Assembly (NCBI GenBank): GCA_015061885.1 | Contig: SUVS01000005.1 | Coordinates: 16,325-80,324, forward strand | Reading direction: 5' to 3' | Origin: Lentisphaerota bacterium | GTDB lineage: Bacteria > Verrucomicrobiota > Lentisphaeria > Victivallales > Victivallaceae | Length of the DNA stretch: 64,000 nucleotides | In this document: positions 34,913 to 43,846 of the stretch, piece after piece | Position numbering within the stretch: the stretch's first letter is position 1 | Layout: the number at the start of each line of letters is the position of its first letter | Translations under genes and position numbers: made by a program | Notes under the pieces: generated by a model | Databases searched by the model: none | Seen by the model: only the letters and a program-made list of their open reading frames with translations | What the model was told of the DNA's origin: nothing

Positions 34913-36676
34913 ATGTTGAAAAAATCCATTTTCAAAACCATTCTCCCGGCCGGAACTGTTTTTTGCGGCATACTGTTGAGCGGTGCAGAGATCCCCGGTA
35001 TCCCACGCGACAGCAACACCGGCAACACCGGCGGTTATGACAGCACCAGAGTCGATGCCAGAATAATCGTTCAGCTCAAAGAAAATGCCGATGCCATCCA
35101 TTTTATCCGCGACAACAACGACCCCCGCGTAATCACCAAAACCTATCATGTAAAGAATGTCGATGCCTACAACTTCCGCGATTATCTCCGGCAGATGGTG
35201 CAGAGCAAACGCGTCGGCAATACTTCGCTGGTTCAGCAATACCCCGCCAACACGCAAAACACCGTACAGAACAATCTCGGTACTGCCACTCAAAGCGTTA
35301 CCAGCACTGTGACCAGTCCGGTATTGAATACAGTCAACGCCCAGCCGGGGTACAATCCCGCCGCCCAGCTCGGCAGCAATACCGCGGTGGAGTGTTTGAA
35401 ATTTGCCGACGGCACCGGGCTTTTGCTGGTCAGTGCCGAAGAATACCGTTTCAAAGATCACCCCAACGGCATGGGTATTGATACATTGATAAAGACTCTG
35501 GACGATCCGGCACTGGGAGCGATCAGTTACGGCAATCCGTTTTTCATCTACATGCCCAAATTTGTTCCGGCAAGGAATTTACAGCCGCTCATACAGAATG
35601 TGGGTATGAATATAAGCGATGTAACTGAATTATGGCAGGGGCAGGATCTGGTGGCGTATGATCCGGTTCTGAACTGGCTGATATTTGATGTGGAAAATTA
35701 TTCAGCGGCAAATATCGCCGCCATGCTCGAAAAGTACGATGTCCCCATCCCGCAGGTGCGTATCAAGATAACTGTTTACGAAATCGACAGCGAAAACGAC
35801 GATAAACTCGGTATAGATTTCCAGGCGTGGAAAAACAATCAGGGCACTGATTTCTTTTCCGGCGGCGGCAGATACCGCAACAACTGGAACGCTTTGTACG
35901 ATGCAAGCGGTTTAAGTCAGGCCGCAGGCAGTGAACACTCCAGTTTTTACAACTTCAACCCCAAATGGAACAGCCGTTACATTGATTTTCTCACTTCGAT
36001 CGGCAAAGCCAAAGTCATGCTTTCCGGCGAAATCGCCCTCCGCAACAGCACCACGGCTTCACTGGAACGCCTGACGCATATATTTTATGTGGATACCTCC
36101 AAGCCGGTACCCAAATCGACCGGCGAAACGCTTTTCCCAAATACCGGGGTTGGGGCTTATGAGCTTTTGAACAACATCATAGGTTCGGTCGTCGGTAAGG
36201 AAATCGCCGAAAATGAACCGTTGCGGGTGGGCAAAGGCAATCAGCAGCTTACAGCACTTTCGCAGAATTTCGGCTTTTCCATGCAGATAACCAACACCGC
36301 CATCGGCTTGGATGAAACACGCTTTTCCGTAACTTTGACCAATACCAGTCTGCTGGGTTTTCAATCCAACGGAGCACCCCGCATAGCTCCCGGCAGTACC
36401 ATTGTGCAAGATGTAAGTCTGCCCTACGGCGTAAGGGAGTTTGCCATCGGCGGACTGAAAAAACAAGCGGAAGTAACCAGTCGTTCCGGCATACCCTGGT
36501 TGATGGATATACCATATTTAGGCTATTTGTTCAGCAGCGAAAGCAAGTCCGTTAAACACACCGAACTCCTGGTAGTGGGACAATGCTTCTACGACGCCGT
36601 GCCGCACAAACTCGCCCCGGCTAAAACGCCGCACTACAAACGCGGCTCCGCGGCCAGCATAAAGCAGGCTATGTAA
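34913..36676 (+). CDS. Secretin-like protein B
   Basis: 587 residues with a signal peptide (ILPAGTVFCGILLSGAEIPG region). An N-domain-like part begins KTYHVKNVDAYNFRDYLRQM, followed by a Gln/Asn/Thr-rich insert (about 105-150) and a second N-domain (PKFVPARNLQPLIQNVGMNI). The secretin-like core has VRIKITVYEIDSENDDKLGI and GIPWLMDIPYLGYLFSSESK near the end. It is a longer paralogue of the protein encoded 9 bp upstream (shared GIxxxAWKN after a predicted beta strand). Both lack the full-length glycine-rich gate that I can recognise in GspD, so they may be a divergent Lentisphaerae-specific pair rather than complete export channels. Confidence 0.72.
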   Translation: MLKKSIFKTILPAGTVFCGILLSGAEIPGIPRDSNTGNTGGYDSTRVDARIIVQLKENADAIHFIRDNNDPRVITKTYHVKNVDAYNFRDYLRQMVQSKRVGNTSLVQQYPANTQNTVQNNLGTATQSVTSTVTSPVLNTVNAQPGYNPAAQLGSNTAVECLKFADGTGLLLVSAEEYRFKDHPNGMGIDTLIKTLDDPALGAISYGNPFFIYMPKFVPARNLQPLIQNVGMNISDVTELWQGQDLVAYDPVLNWLIFDVENYSAANIAAMLEKYDVPIPQVRIKITVYEIDSENDDKLGIDFQAWKNNQGTDFFSGGGRYRNNWNALYDASGLSQAAGSEHSSFYNFNPKWNSRYIDFLTSIGKAKVMLSGEIALRNSTTASLERLTHIFYVDTSKPVPKSTGETLFPNTGVGAYELLNNIIGSVVGKEIAENEPLRVGKGNQQLTALSQNFGFSMQITNTAIGLDETRFSVTLTNTSLLGFQSNGAPRIAPGSTIVQDVSLPYGVREFAIGGLKKQAEVTSRSGIPWLMDIPYLGYLFSSESKSVKHTELLVVGQCFYDAVPHKLAPAKTPHYKRGSAASIKQAM

Positions 36677-36899
36677 AAGGTGATAATTGGACTTGGGGAA
36701 GCGGGAAAAACCTTTTCAGGAAAGGTTCTTTCCCGCTGTAACAACTTGTCCCGCCATAGCTTTATGCGACGGCGGAACCCCATCACCCTTTTCCCTTGTC
36801 CGCCGTAGCTTTAGCGAAGGCGGAAAACCTTTTCGCGGCATTTATCTTTTTGCACCGCAAAAAGATAAATGCCATTCAAGTTTAAGATAATGTTTTGGT
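36677..36899. repeat. Cluster of four palindromes between convergent genes
   Basis: In 223 bp: (1) AGCGGGAAA...TTTCCCGCT, extended by ACCTTT/AAAGGT (36700-36737); (2) CCGCCATAGC...GACGGCGG (36751-36775); (3) CCGCCGTAGC...GAAGGCGG (36800-36823), a close relative of (2); (4) GGCATTTATCTTTTTGC and its perfect 17-bp complement around ACC (36837-36873). Hairpins 1 and 4 could end the two converging transcripts, but neither has a real U-tract. Palindromes 2 and 3 belong to a REP-like family with a third member at 2188-2210. Confidence 0.75.
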
Positions 36900-38447
36900 T
36901 CAGAGCTCGTTGAGTTCGGCTTTCATTTCTTCATACTGCTGACTGAACGCCTCAAACGGTACAGTCAGCATTTTGGCGATCCCGCGTTGCGGAACGGTCA
37001 TATTGCCGGTTTTGGCATAAGCGGTCAAACTGCGTAACGCTTCGGTACGGTCGTATTTGAAATACGCTCCGGTCGCGGCTATCGTGGTAAGGTTGTGGGC
37101 CCGGTAGAGATCGTAGGCAAAGATTGCCTCGACATAAGCAAGTTTTTTGAGTCTGCCGGCAATATCGGACTTTTCCGCCTGAAGTTTTGCCAATGTCTGC
37201 AAAGATTTGAAATCTTTGCCGGAAATTTTTCCGCTGTTTTTCAATCCGGCAACTGTTTTGCACCAGAATTTGACCATTCTGTTCTGCATTGCCAGTGCCG
37301 ATGCCGTGCCGTCAGAGCTGTTGACCAGCTTGAAATAGAGTTCGGAATATTTTACGATATTCTCCGGATCATAACGCATTTGCGTAAGCAAGGCAAAAGA
37401 TGCACTGCGGAGTATGCGGTAGTGGAACGGTTTGACTTGTATCAACGAGCCATCTTTACATTCCGCCGGGTAAGCGGGTATTTCGCCGGCAACAAGTTTG
37501 TTCAGCCCGGCATAAAGTGCGGCATTTTTTACAAAGTTTTCCTGACGCTTTTTCAACTCTTCAGCGGTAGGTTTGGCTAATTTCTTGCCTTTTCCGCCGC
37601 GTTTAAACCGCATTGATTTATTGATTTTGCGAGTTAAATCATCAAGTTTGTCGTAAAAAGCGGCATCCGTTTTTCTGTTGGCTTGCAGCACTTTTTTCAT
37701 GCCATCAGCAGAGAGTTCACCATTGAAGGTGATTTCGGCTTCTTTACGCACCTTTTCCAATATATTTTTCTGCACATGGTCGGCAATAAATGTACCGATG
37801 ACCGAAATGATCGTAACACTCCAGATGATTATTACCAGTGGTTTTTTCATGGCACTTCTGATTGTCCAATCATCTCCGGCAAGCATCCTGCCGCGGGCGA
37901 ACATTCCCGCCAGAGCCAGCACGCCGCCGATCAGCATGACCATATCACAGCGGAATGGGATTCCGGCAAATTCCCATTCGCCCAAGAGCAGAGCTTTCAG
38001 CAGCAGTGCCAGCAGAACCGTACAGCACAACGCGGCAAATTCGCCGATACCGGCAATCACCCCCAATAAAGCGGTTTTACCGCTGCGGCTGCCGCAGATC
38101 AGCAAAGGCAATGTAATCAGAATGACCGGCAGTGCCCACACGCAAAAGAGTATCGACAGTGCAATAACCGCCGTACTGCCGCCCACATAAAGCCACTGAA
38201 GAATTGGTTTATCGCTGTATTTTTTCTGAATCCAGCTCCCGATGTAAGTTATAAAATAAAATGCCCAGCAAACGGTTATCAGCAAAAAGTACCCCAGACA
38301 AATCGCTCTGGAAGTAATCACTTTTTCCGGAACCCATGCCGCAAGCAGCAGAGCCAGCACAAACAAAATCCAATTTGCTGTCAAAGCAAGCTGACCGAAA
38401 ATAAATGATTTACACCGCATGGAAGCATCTTCAGATAGTTTACACAT
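36900..38447 (-). CDS. Large membrane protein of unknown function
   Basis: 515 residues from ATG 38447, with GGAGGG six bases upstream. Seven or so transmembrane segments fill the first 250 residues (NWILFVLALLLAAWVP, FALCCTVLLALLLKALLLG-type runs). A 265-residue soluble, mostly helical and lysine-rich C-terminal domain follows (KLDDLTRKINKSMRFKRGGK, RMVKFWCKTVAGLKNSGKIS). I do not recognise it. It is convergent with the secretin-like genes and separated by 139 bp from the SGNH-like gene upstream, so it may be its own transcript. Confidence 0.65.
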   Translation of the reverse strand: MCKLSEDASMRCKSFIFGQLALTANWILFVLALLLAAWVPEKVITSRAICLGYFLLITVCWAFYFITYIGSWIQKKYSDKPILQWLYVGGSTAVIALSILFCVWALPVILITLPLLICGSRSGKTALLGVIAGIGEFAALCCTVLLALLLKALLLGEWEFAGIPFRCDMVMLIGGVLALAGMFARGRMLAGDDWTIRSAMKKPLVIIIWSVTIISVIGTFIADHVQKNILEKVRKEAEITFNGELSADGMKKVLQANRKTDAAFYDKLDDLTRKINKSMRFKRGGKGKKLAKPTAEELKKRQENFVKNAALYAGLNKLVAGEIPAYPAECKDGSLIQVKPFHYRILRSASFALLTQMRYDPENIVKYSELYFKLVNSSDGTASALAMQNRMVKFWCKTVAGLKNSGKISGKDFKSLQTLAKLQAEKSDIAGRLKKLAYVEAIFAYDLYRAHNLTTIAATGAYFKYDRTEALRSLTAYAKTGNMTVPQRGIAKMLTVPFEAFSQQYEEMKAELNEL

Positions 38448-38586
38448 TTTTCCCTCCGTTATGAAACTGTTTGTTATTCAGGAAACTGAATCTAATATAA
38501 CCTGCATTGGATATAATGCAAGCGATCAATGATTTTTTTTCACAGCAGAACATATATTCCGGATTTTTCTGCCGATAGAGAGGGAT

Positions 38587-39528
38587 TTACTTTCTGCCTT
38601 GCGGGAAAAGCTCCGGGTATTTTTTCAGCATTTCCCCGGCAATGATCCCGGAGTGTTTTATCTGCCCGGTACGATGCAAGTGATAACTGGTATCGAAAAA
38701 ATCTTCCCGGGGGTAGAGGCTCCGGTTGGGGGCAGTTATAAAAAATGCCCCGTTGCCGGTAAAAGTTTTTTCTATGCTGTGTTGAACTTCCGGCGGTATT
38801 TTTGTATCATCAAAAGTTGTCGGCAAGCCGCCGATCACGGTTATGTTTTTATCTGCCGCATATTGCAGAAATTTTTTGATTGCCGAATTTGCACATGTAA
38901 ACTTTACGCTTGCCGGAGGAATGGAATTGATAAAATTCCGGTAATTTTCAGCCGCTTGCCGGGTATTGTCTGCTATATCGCCGTAAGGAGTCAGCGAACC
39001 GGCTGTTACCAGCGGCTTGAATCCCGCGGCAACCAGAAGATTTTCGCCGACGGACTCGATAAAATATGGTATATCAAACATTCCGAAGCAGTTGCAGAAC
39101 CTTTTGAGCGTCAGTTTGCTGAAATTCTTTTCGATGGTTATATCATATACATCGCCGAAAGAGCCGTTGATATGTTTGCCATTGTAATTTACATATTCCA
39201 GCGGCAGATAAACCACATCGCCGCTTTTCAGCAATCCCCGGTAACGCTCCAGCAGATAGTCCAGCGAAAACATCACCGCCACCGAAAGATTGGTTGCGGG
39301 CAATCCCAGCATTTTTTCAAAGGTTTCGGCATCATGCGAATAAAATCCGTTACTGCCGGCTATAATGAAAAAGCGGGGCGATGCAGATTTTTCCGCATGA
39401 GCGGTTTTCAAATCAAACAGTTCTTTATACAAACCTACGGTCAGTTCTTTTTTCAGTACAAAAAGAAACAACACACTCCAGATCAACAACGAGATCACTG
39501 CCGATATGATTATATATTTAAGTCGCAT
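38587..39528 (-). CDS. SGNH-like accessory protein of a polysaccharide acyltransferase
   Basis: 313 residues. One N-terminal membrane anchor (IIISAVISLLIWSVLFLFVL) precedes an SGNH-hydrolase-like extracytoplasmic domain. FFIIAGSNGFYSHDAETFEK is the nucleophile-region strand (GSN instead of GDS) and YPREDFFDTSYHLHRTGQIK the Asp/His end block (D-x-x-H-L type). Such proteins pair with MBOAT membrane acyltransferases to acetylate exported polysaccharides, as AlgJ/AlgX with AlgI. The MBOAT gene is immediately upstream (18 bp), which supports the pairing. Confidence 0.75.
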   Translation of the reverse strand: MRLKYIIISAVISLLIWSVLFLFVLKKELTVGLYKELFDLKTAHAEKSASPRFFIIAGSNGFYSHDAETFEKMLGLPATNLSVAVMFSLDYLLERYRGLLKSGDVVYLPLEYVNYNGKHINGSFGDVYDITIEKNFSKLTLKRFCNCFGMFDIPYFIESVGENLLVAAGFKPLVTAGSLTPYGDIADNTRQAAENYRNFINSIPPASVKFTCANSAIKKFLQYAADKNITVIGGLPTTFDDTKIPPEVQHSIEKTFTGNGAFFITAPNRSLYPREDFFDTSYHLHRTGQIKHSGIIAGEMLKKYPELFPQGRK

Positions 39529-39546
39529 TCTGCAATAACTCCCCGC

Positions 39547-41070
39547 TTAAAATTGAAAGTACAAAAACTCGGTCTGCTCCACGGCAAACAGCAATCTCTG
39601 CAATACAAAGTAAAATGCCGCAATTATGATCGCATATTTCATTTTTTTCGGCATCTCATAAACATTCCTGCCGAAAACAGCCAACAGCAAACTGCCGAAA
39701 ATCAGCACGCTTTCGCTGAAAAATCTCATAAGCGAACCGTTGCCCAGCAGTGTCATACTGCTGGACGATGATACAATATTCCGGACAAATCCCGGCAGCA
39801 GTTTGAGTATCGGTTCCGGCAGAACAGCTCCATTCAAACCGCAGATACCGCGGAACATCATCTTTACCCCCGTCCAGTTTTCCGAGCGGAAGACGATCCA
39901 TGCGGCAAATACAAATATCAATGTCAGCACCGATGCCGCCACTGTCCAGAATACCGATCCGCGGAACTTTGCCAGCCGTTGATATTTATCGCACAACATC
40001 TTCCAGGCATGGTTGATTATCAGCCCCGCTCCGTGCATACCGCCCCAGACAATAAAAGTCCAGCCCGCACCGTGCCATATACCGCCGATAAGCATGGTAG
40101 CCAGCAGGTTACGGAAGCGTTTGAATGTGCCGAACCGGTTGCCGCCGAAGGGTATATATACATAATCTTTGAGAAATCTCGAAAGCGTTATATGCCAGCG
40201 GCTCCAGAACTCCACCAGACTGTGTGCCTTGTAGGGCGAATTGAAGTTTACCGGCAGTTTGATACCGATCAGCAATGCCAGACCGTAAGCCATATCCGAG
40301 TAGCCGGAAAAATCAAAGTAAAGCTGTAAAGAATAAGCCAACATGCCGTAAAGTGCCTCAAAAAAGGTAATTGTGCCGCCGGATTGGGCGGCGTTGAATA
40401 TTTCATTGGCATAAGGCGAGAGCGTATCGGCAATCAATATTTTTTTAGCCAGACCGATAAAAAATATAGTAAAACCCTCTGCCATGTTTTCGCGGGAAAA
40501 TTTCAATCTCTCTTTTTCCCGCAACTGCGGTATAAGCTCATGAGCGTGAACGATAGGCCCGGCTATAAGCTGGGGAAAAAATGATATGAACGCGGCAAAT
40601 TCCAGCAATGAACAGTTTTTCAGTTCAGCTTTTTCCTGTTTTAACGCATCCAGCACAAAAGCTATGCTCTGAAAGGTGAAAAACGATATTCCCAGCGGCA
40701 GAAATATACAGTACGGGGCAAATTTTATATTCAGCAATGCCGCCAGATTGCTTACTATAAAGTTGAAATATTTGAAATACCCGATCGAAAGCAGATCAAG
40801 AGCAATCACGATCCCGGCGGTGATCTTGGCTTTTTTACTGTTTCCCCGGTTTTTGAACCCAAGAACCAGCCGGTATCCGGTGTAGTTCAATACTATGGAT
40901 AAAATCAGCAGAAGCAGATACGGCGGATTCCAGAAACCGTAAAAGAAAAACGAAGCGCCCACTATCGCCGTCAGTGCCGTTTTAAGATTGCAATAACGCA
41001 ACGCGGCGTAAAAGATTATGAGAAACGCCGGTAAAAAACAAAAAATAAATTCATAACTGTTAAAAAGCAT
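39547..41070 (-). CDS. MBOAT-family O-acyltransferase (AlgI-like)
   Basis: 507 residues with ten or more membrane segments. The MBOAT/AlgI signature is complete: FNSPYKAHSLVEFWSRWHIT with LSRFLKDYVYIPFGGNR, and the catalytic His in GGIWHGAGWTFIVWGGMHG. It would move acyl groups, usually acetyl, across the membrane for transfer to a polysaccharide by the SGNH-like partner. Gene order is MBOAT then SGNH. The DUF4080 gene ends 1 bp before its start. Confidence 0.92.
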   Translation of the reverse strand: MLFNSYEFIFCFLPAFLIIFYAALRYCNLKTALTAIVGASFFFYGFWNPPYLLLLILSIVLNYTGYRLVLGFKNRGNSKKAKITAGIVIALDLLSIGYFKYFNFIVSNLAALLNIKFAPYCIFLPLGISFFTFQSIAFVLDALKQEKAELKNCSLLEFAAFISFFPQLIAGPIVHAHELIPQLREKERLKFSRENMAEGFTIFFIGLAKKILIADTLSPYANEIFNAAQSGGTITFFEALYGMLAYSLQLYFDFSGYSDMAYGLALLIGIKLPVNFNSPYKAHSLVEFWSRWHITLSRFLKDYVYIPFGGNRFGTFKRFRNLLATMLIGGIWHGAGWTFIVWGGMHGAGLIINHAWKMLCDKYQRLAKFRGSVFWTVAASVLTLIFVFAAWIVFRSENWTGVKMMFRGICGLNGAVLPEPILKLLPGFVRNIVSSSSSMTLLGNGSLMRFFSESVLIFGSLLLAVFGRNVYEMPKKMKYAIIIAAFYFVLQRLLFAVEQTEFLYFQF

Positions 41071-41071
41071 T

Positions 41072-42742
41072 TCAATCCCCCTGAACTTTGGTTGTATCAG
41101 CTTTATCCAGCACCCAGATTGCCGCCGGACGGTTCAACGCATATTGCCGGTTGTATGCCAGAAAATATTTTTTGCCGGAAATAACAAAACTCCAATAACG
41201 GCTCTCTCTGGCTCCGGCGGCCTCCAGATTACCGGAAATATATTCTGCATTACCCGGAATTGCCGGTTCTTTACAGCTGTATTCATCCGGGCCCTGCTGT
41301 TGCGGATAACCTGCCAACAGCCATTGCCACGCCAACTGCCGCCGGGCATCGGCAAGCTGATAAGTCTGGCAGAAATCCAGCAGGAAAAGGAACCTTTTTT
41401 TCAAATCCCACAACACAGTGGAACTGCCTCCGGCAGCGTGGAAAAACTCCAACAGCTTCCGCACCATATCCGGGCAGTCGCGGTTCATCAGCCATACCGT
41501 GCTGTGCAGAAAATGGTGATTGTAAGTTATATCCAGCAAGCGGGAGAGATCGCGTGCGTACTGTATTTGCTCCATACTCATGGTATTGCTCTGCATTACA
41601 TCGTATGGTGCAGAAGGGTTATACTTTATACCGTGAGCATCGGCGACCGAACGCAACGGAGTACCCGGCAGAGCTTTTAATACTTCCAACTGTATTTCGG
41701 CGGTGTTCAACTGCATGAGTTTGGCGGTATCGGCTATGATATTTTCCCAACGCTGACCTGGCAAGCCTGCCAGCAGATCGGCATGGGTAACGAATGATTG
41801 CTGTTCGCAAAGATATTTCAAACCATCCAGCAGTTTTTCTGTATCACTGCAGCGTCCGGAAAAATTCTGCACTGCCGGATCAAGACACTGGATACCCGCT
41901 TCAATATGCAGTTGCCCCGGCCGAGCCTGGGCAAGTTCTGTCCGCAACGGTTTATCCAGAAATTGCGGATGCAGTTCCAGATGGAACTTTATTGCCGGAA
42001 ACTCCCGGCGGAAAAGCTGTAACAGCTCCACCGCACGGCTTTGCGGCAGATTGAATGTGCGGTCAAGTATCCGTACTTCTTTAACTCCTTTACCGGCAAG
42101 CATCTGCAGCTCGGCTTGCACTTGTTCTATACTGCGGTATCTTATATGGGTATTGCCGCTGGTGCAGTAAAAGCACTTCATGGGGCATCCCCGCGAAGTT
42201 TCGATCTGCACAAAAGGTTTATCGGCAACAAAAAATACATCTTCTGCCGGATATGGACTTGATGCCCAATTTGCATACACTGCATTGCCGTCAGGTGGCA
42301 CGATCACTGCCGGATCGCCGGATGGATCGTCAAAATTTTCAAGATAATCGCGGAAAATCTCTTCTCCCTCGCCACGGAAGATCCGGTCTAAATACGGGTG
42401 TTGACGCAACAGCTCTTCCGCCCCTTCGCCCAGGCACTCCGGGCCGCCGACTGCAATGCGGCACTCCGGAGCAATAACATGAAAACGCTGTAAAACATCC
42501 ATTGCCGTATGGCGGTTGAATAAATAGAGATCAGTTGCCAGCAGATCGCACTGCAAAGAGGCTATATCACGCACGGCAGTCATCACATCGCTGGCAATGG
42601 TCATATCATAACGCAGCCACTCCCAGTTGGGGAGCTCCCGGCAGGCACTGTGCAATAACGGCAACGCAAGCGATGAGTGCGAAAAAGAACTGTTGACCGT
42701 TAAAAACACCAACCGGTGCGGTATTGTTGAGTTGCCCGTCAT
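41072..42742 (-). CDS. B12-binding radical SAM protein (DUF4080)
   Basis: 556 residues. An N-terminal cobalamin-binding-like Rossmann domain (LVFLTVNSSFSHSSLALPLL, CRIAVGGPECLGEG) precedes a radical SAM domain with TSRGCPMKCFYCTSGN (CX3CX2C), then the DUF4080 C-terminal region. These proteins resemble B12-dependent radical SAM methylases of unknown substrate. It ends 1 bp before the MBOAT gene, so the three genes 42742-38587 probably form one unit. Whether it modifies the same polysaccharide is only suggested by position. Confidence 0.88.
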   Translation of the reverse strand: MTGNSTIPHRLVFLTVNSSFSHSSLALPLLHSACRELPNWEWLRYDMTIASDVMTAVRDIASLQCDLLATDLYLFNRHTAMDVLQRFHVIAPECRIAVGGPECLGEGAEELLRQHPYLDRIFRGEGEEIFRDYLENFDDPSGDPAVIVPPDGNAVYANWASSPYPAEDVFFVADKPFVQIETSRGCPMKCFYCTSGNTHIRYRSIEQVQAELQMLAGKGVKEVRILDRTFNLPQSRAVELLQLFRREFPAIKFHLELHPQFLDKPLRTELAQARPGQLHIEAGIQCLDPAVQNFSGRCSDTEKLLDGLKYLCEQQSFVTHADLLAGLPGQRWENIIADTAKLMQLNTAEIQLEVLKALPGTPLRSVADAHGIKYNPSAPYDVMQSNTMSMEQIQYARDLSRLLDITYNHHFLHSTVWLMNRDCPDMVRKLLEFFHAAGGSSTVLWDLKKRFLFLLDFCQTYQLADARRQLAWQWLLAGYPQQQGPDEYSCKEPAIPGNAEYISGNLEAAGARESRYWSFVISGKKYFLAYNRQYALNRPAAIWVLDKADTTKVQGD

Positions 42743-42923
42743 GCCGATAAAAAATCTCCATTATACAGTACATATTCAGTTGAGGTGGTTGGAAATCACC
42801 TTAACTTATTAATATAAGCTGAAAATACGAGTTTTCAAATCCCATCTGCCGTTTTTTATAAAATAGGTTGCGGGGTGGACGTTGTATTATTTTCTATAAT
42901 TACGCTTGCAAGATGACGGGGCA

Positions 42924-43304
42924 TTACTGCTGCTTTTCAGTTTGAGAGTTTGTTCTGTATTTTTTCAGATGGGGTTGTTTTTTCACCAACTCCCCCCAAA
43001 GCATTTCCGGTATTTTATCAATTACCGGACAGCGATCTATAAGTGACGGTTGTTCTTCCAGCAAAAAACACCATTCAATATAACTGAATTTATGCAATGG
43101 TGCGATCCCGGCAAATTGGATGTTGTCGGTAATCAATCTGACCCACTCCAGCGTGGTAAATTCGCTCCAGCGGCGGCAATGGGCAGCCAACTGCGGGGTA
43201 AACCGTATTGCCCGTATCCACAAATCGCGGCATTCGGCTTCTTTTTTCAGGCATTGTTCCAAAGAGTCAATATCCGCATTATTCAATCCGGCGTACTTAT
43301 CCAT
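42924..43304 (-). CDS. Small W/QP-repeat protein, copy 1
   Basis: 126 residues from ATG 43304 (MDKYAGLNNADIDSLEQ), which has AAGGA eight bases upstream. A longer reading from GTG 43424 would pass through a hairpin and an intrinsic terminator and is rejected. The protein is built from degenerate repeats of about 24 residues: LEWVRLITDNIQFA, YIEWCFLLEEQPSLIDRC, MLWGELVKKQPHLKKY, with a Trp and a QP at fixed spacing. Similar W...LL..QP repeats occur in uncharacterised proteins of Lentisphaerae and other gut bacteria; function unknown. The protein is identical in both module copies. Confidence 0.65.
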   Translation of the reverse strand: MDKYAGLNNADIDSLEQCLKKEAECRDLWIRAIRFTPQLAAHCRRWSEFTTLEWVRLITDNIQFAGIAPLHKFSYIEWCFLLEEQPSLIDRCPVIDKIPEMLWGELVKKQPHLKKYRTNSQTEKQQ

Positions 43305-43322
43305 GCTGTTCATCCTTACAGA

Positions 43323-43424
43323 ATAAAAAAAGGCACATTCCGAAAAAGTGCCCTCATCTACGTCTGCAACAACGCAACAAATCCACACAAGATCGAAATG
43401 TGCCAAACCACACGGTTTGGGCAC
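43323..43424 (-). promoter_or_regulatory. Structured leader with terminator, copy 1
   Basis: Read on the minus strand: hairpin GTGCCCAAACC-GTGT-GGTTTGGCAC (43400-43424), a 47-nt linker, then GGCAC-TTTTTCGGAAT-GTGCC (43332-43352) followed by TTTTTTTATT, an intrinsic terminator. The gene start lies only 18 nt past the U-tract. The two hairpins share the GTGCC/GGCAC words, so alternative pairing is possible. It is either an attenuator or riboswitch-like leader for the W/QP gene, or the 3' end of a small RNA. Confidence 0.65.
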
Positions 43425-43846
43425 ACCGATTCCAAAAATGGATTTGTTTACGCCATCTTTTAAGTTGCAGTTTTGATGAGGACGTTTACAATCAGTTTGC
43501 CAAATCTTTTATCCGGTTATTTTTTTGTTTTTTACCTCAAATATTTTTTACAGAGATGCTCTATGCACCTGCTGTTGAATATAATTTATATTAAAACCCC
43601 GTAATTTCAAATATAATGCAACTTGAATTTGCAAAAAAGTGATACAAAATATCGCCGGAACAGTCTATTGGCAACATTGTCTGCTCTATATCCGGCTTGA
43701 AGAGTGAAGATATTTACCTCTGTTGGCTTGTTGATACATACTGAAAATACGAGTTTTCAAATCCCGTCTGCCGTTTTTTATAAAATTAGGTTGCGGGGTG
43801 GACGTTGTATTATTTTCTATAATTACGCTTGCAAGATGACGGGGCA

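Larger units (their letters stand above)
42819..43740. repeat. Tandem module, copy 1 (922 bp)
   Basis: Starts with a 46-bp boundary repeat (42819-42864: CTGAAAATACGAGTTTTCAA, then ATCCCATCTGCCGTTTTTTA, then TAAAAT). It runs to the base before the second boundary repeat. It carries a minus-strand gene and its structured leader. It matches copy 2 (43741-44663) nearly base for base: I see one inserted T after TAAAAT and a handful of substitutions, roughly 99.5 percent identity by eye. Confidence 0.9.

Noticed and set aside
38599..39771. A 390-residue plus-strand open frame across two minus-strand genes.
   Set aside because: It crosses the boundary between the SGNH-like and MBOAT genes and has no recognisable domain or start signal.
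42819..42864. The boundary repeat contains TTTTCAAATCCCGTCTGCCG, which resembles the T-arm and acceptor end of a tRNA, as in an att site.
   Set aside because: The five bases on each side of the TTCAAAT loop do not pair, there is no CCA and no upstream cloverleaf, and the start is better explained by the TGAAAA/TTTTCA palindrome.
42924..43424. A 166-residue reading of the W/QP protein starting at GTG 43424.
   Set aside because: It would translate through a hairpin and an intrinsic terminator. ATG 43304 has a well-placed AAGGA, and its 126-residue product contains all the repeats.
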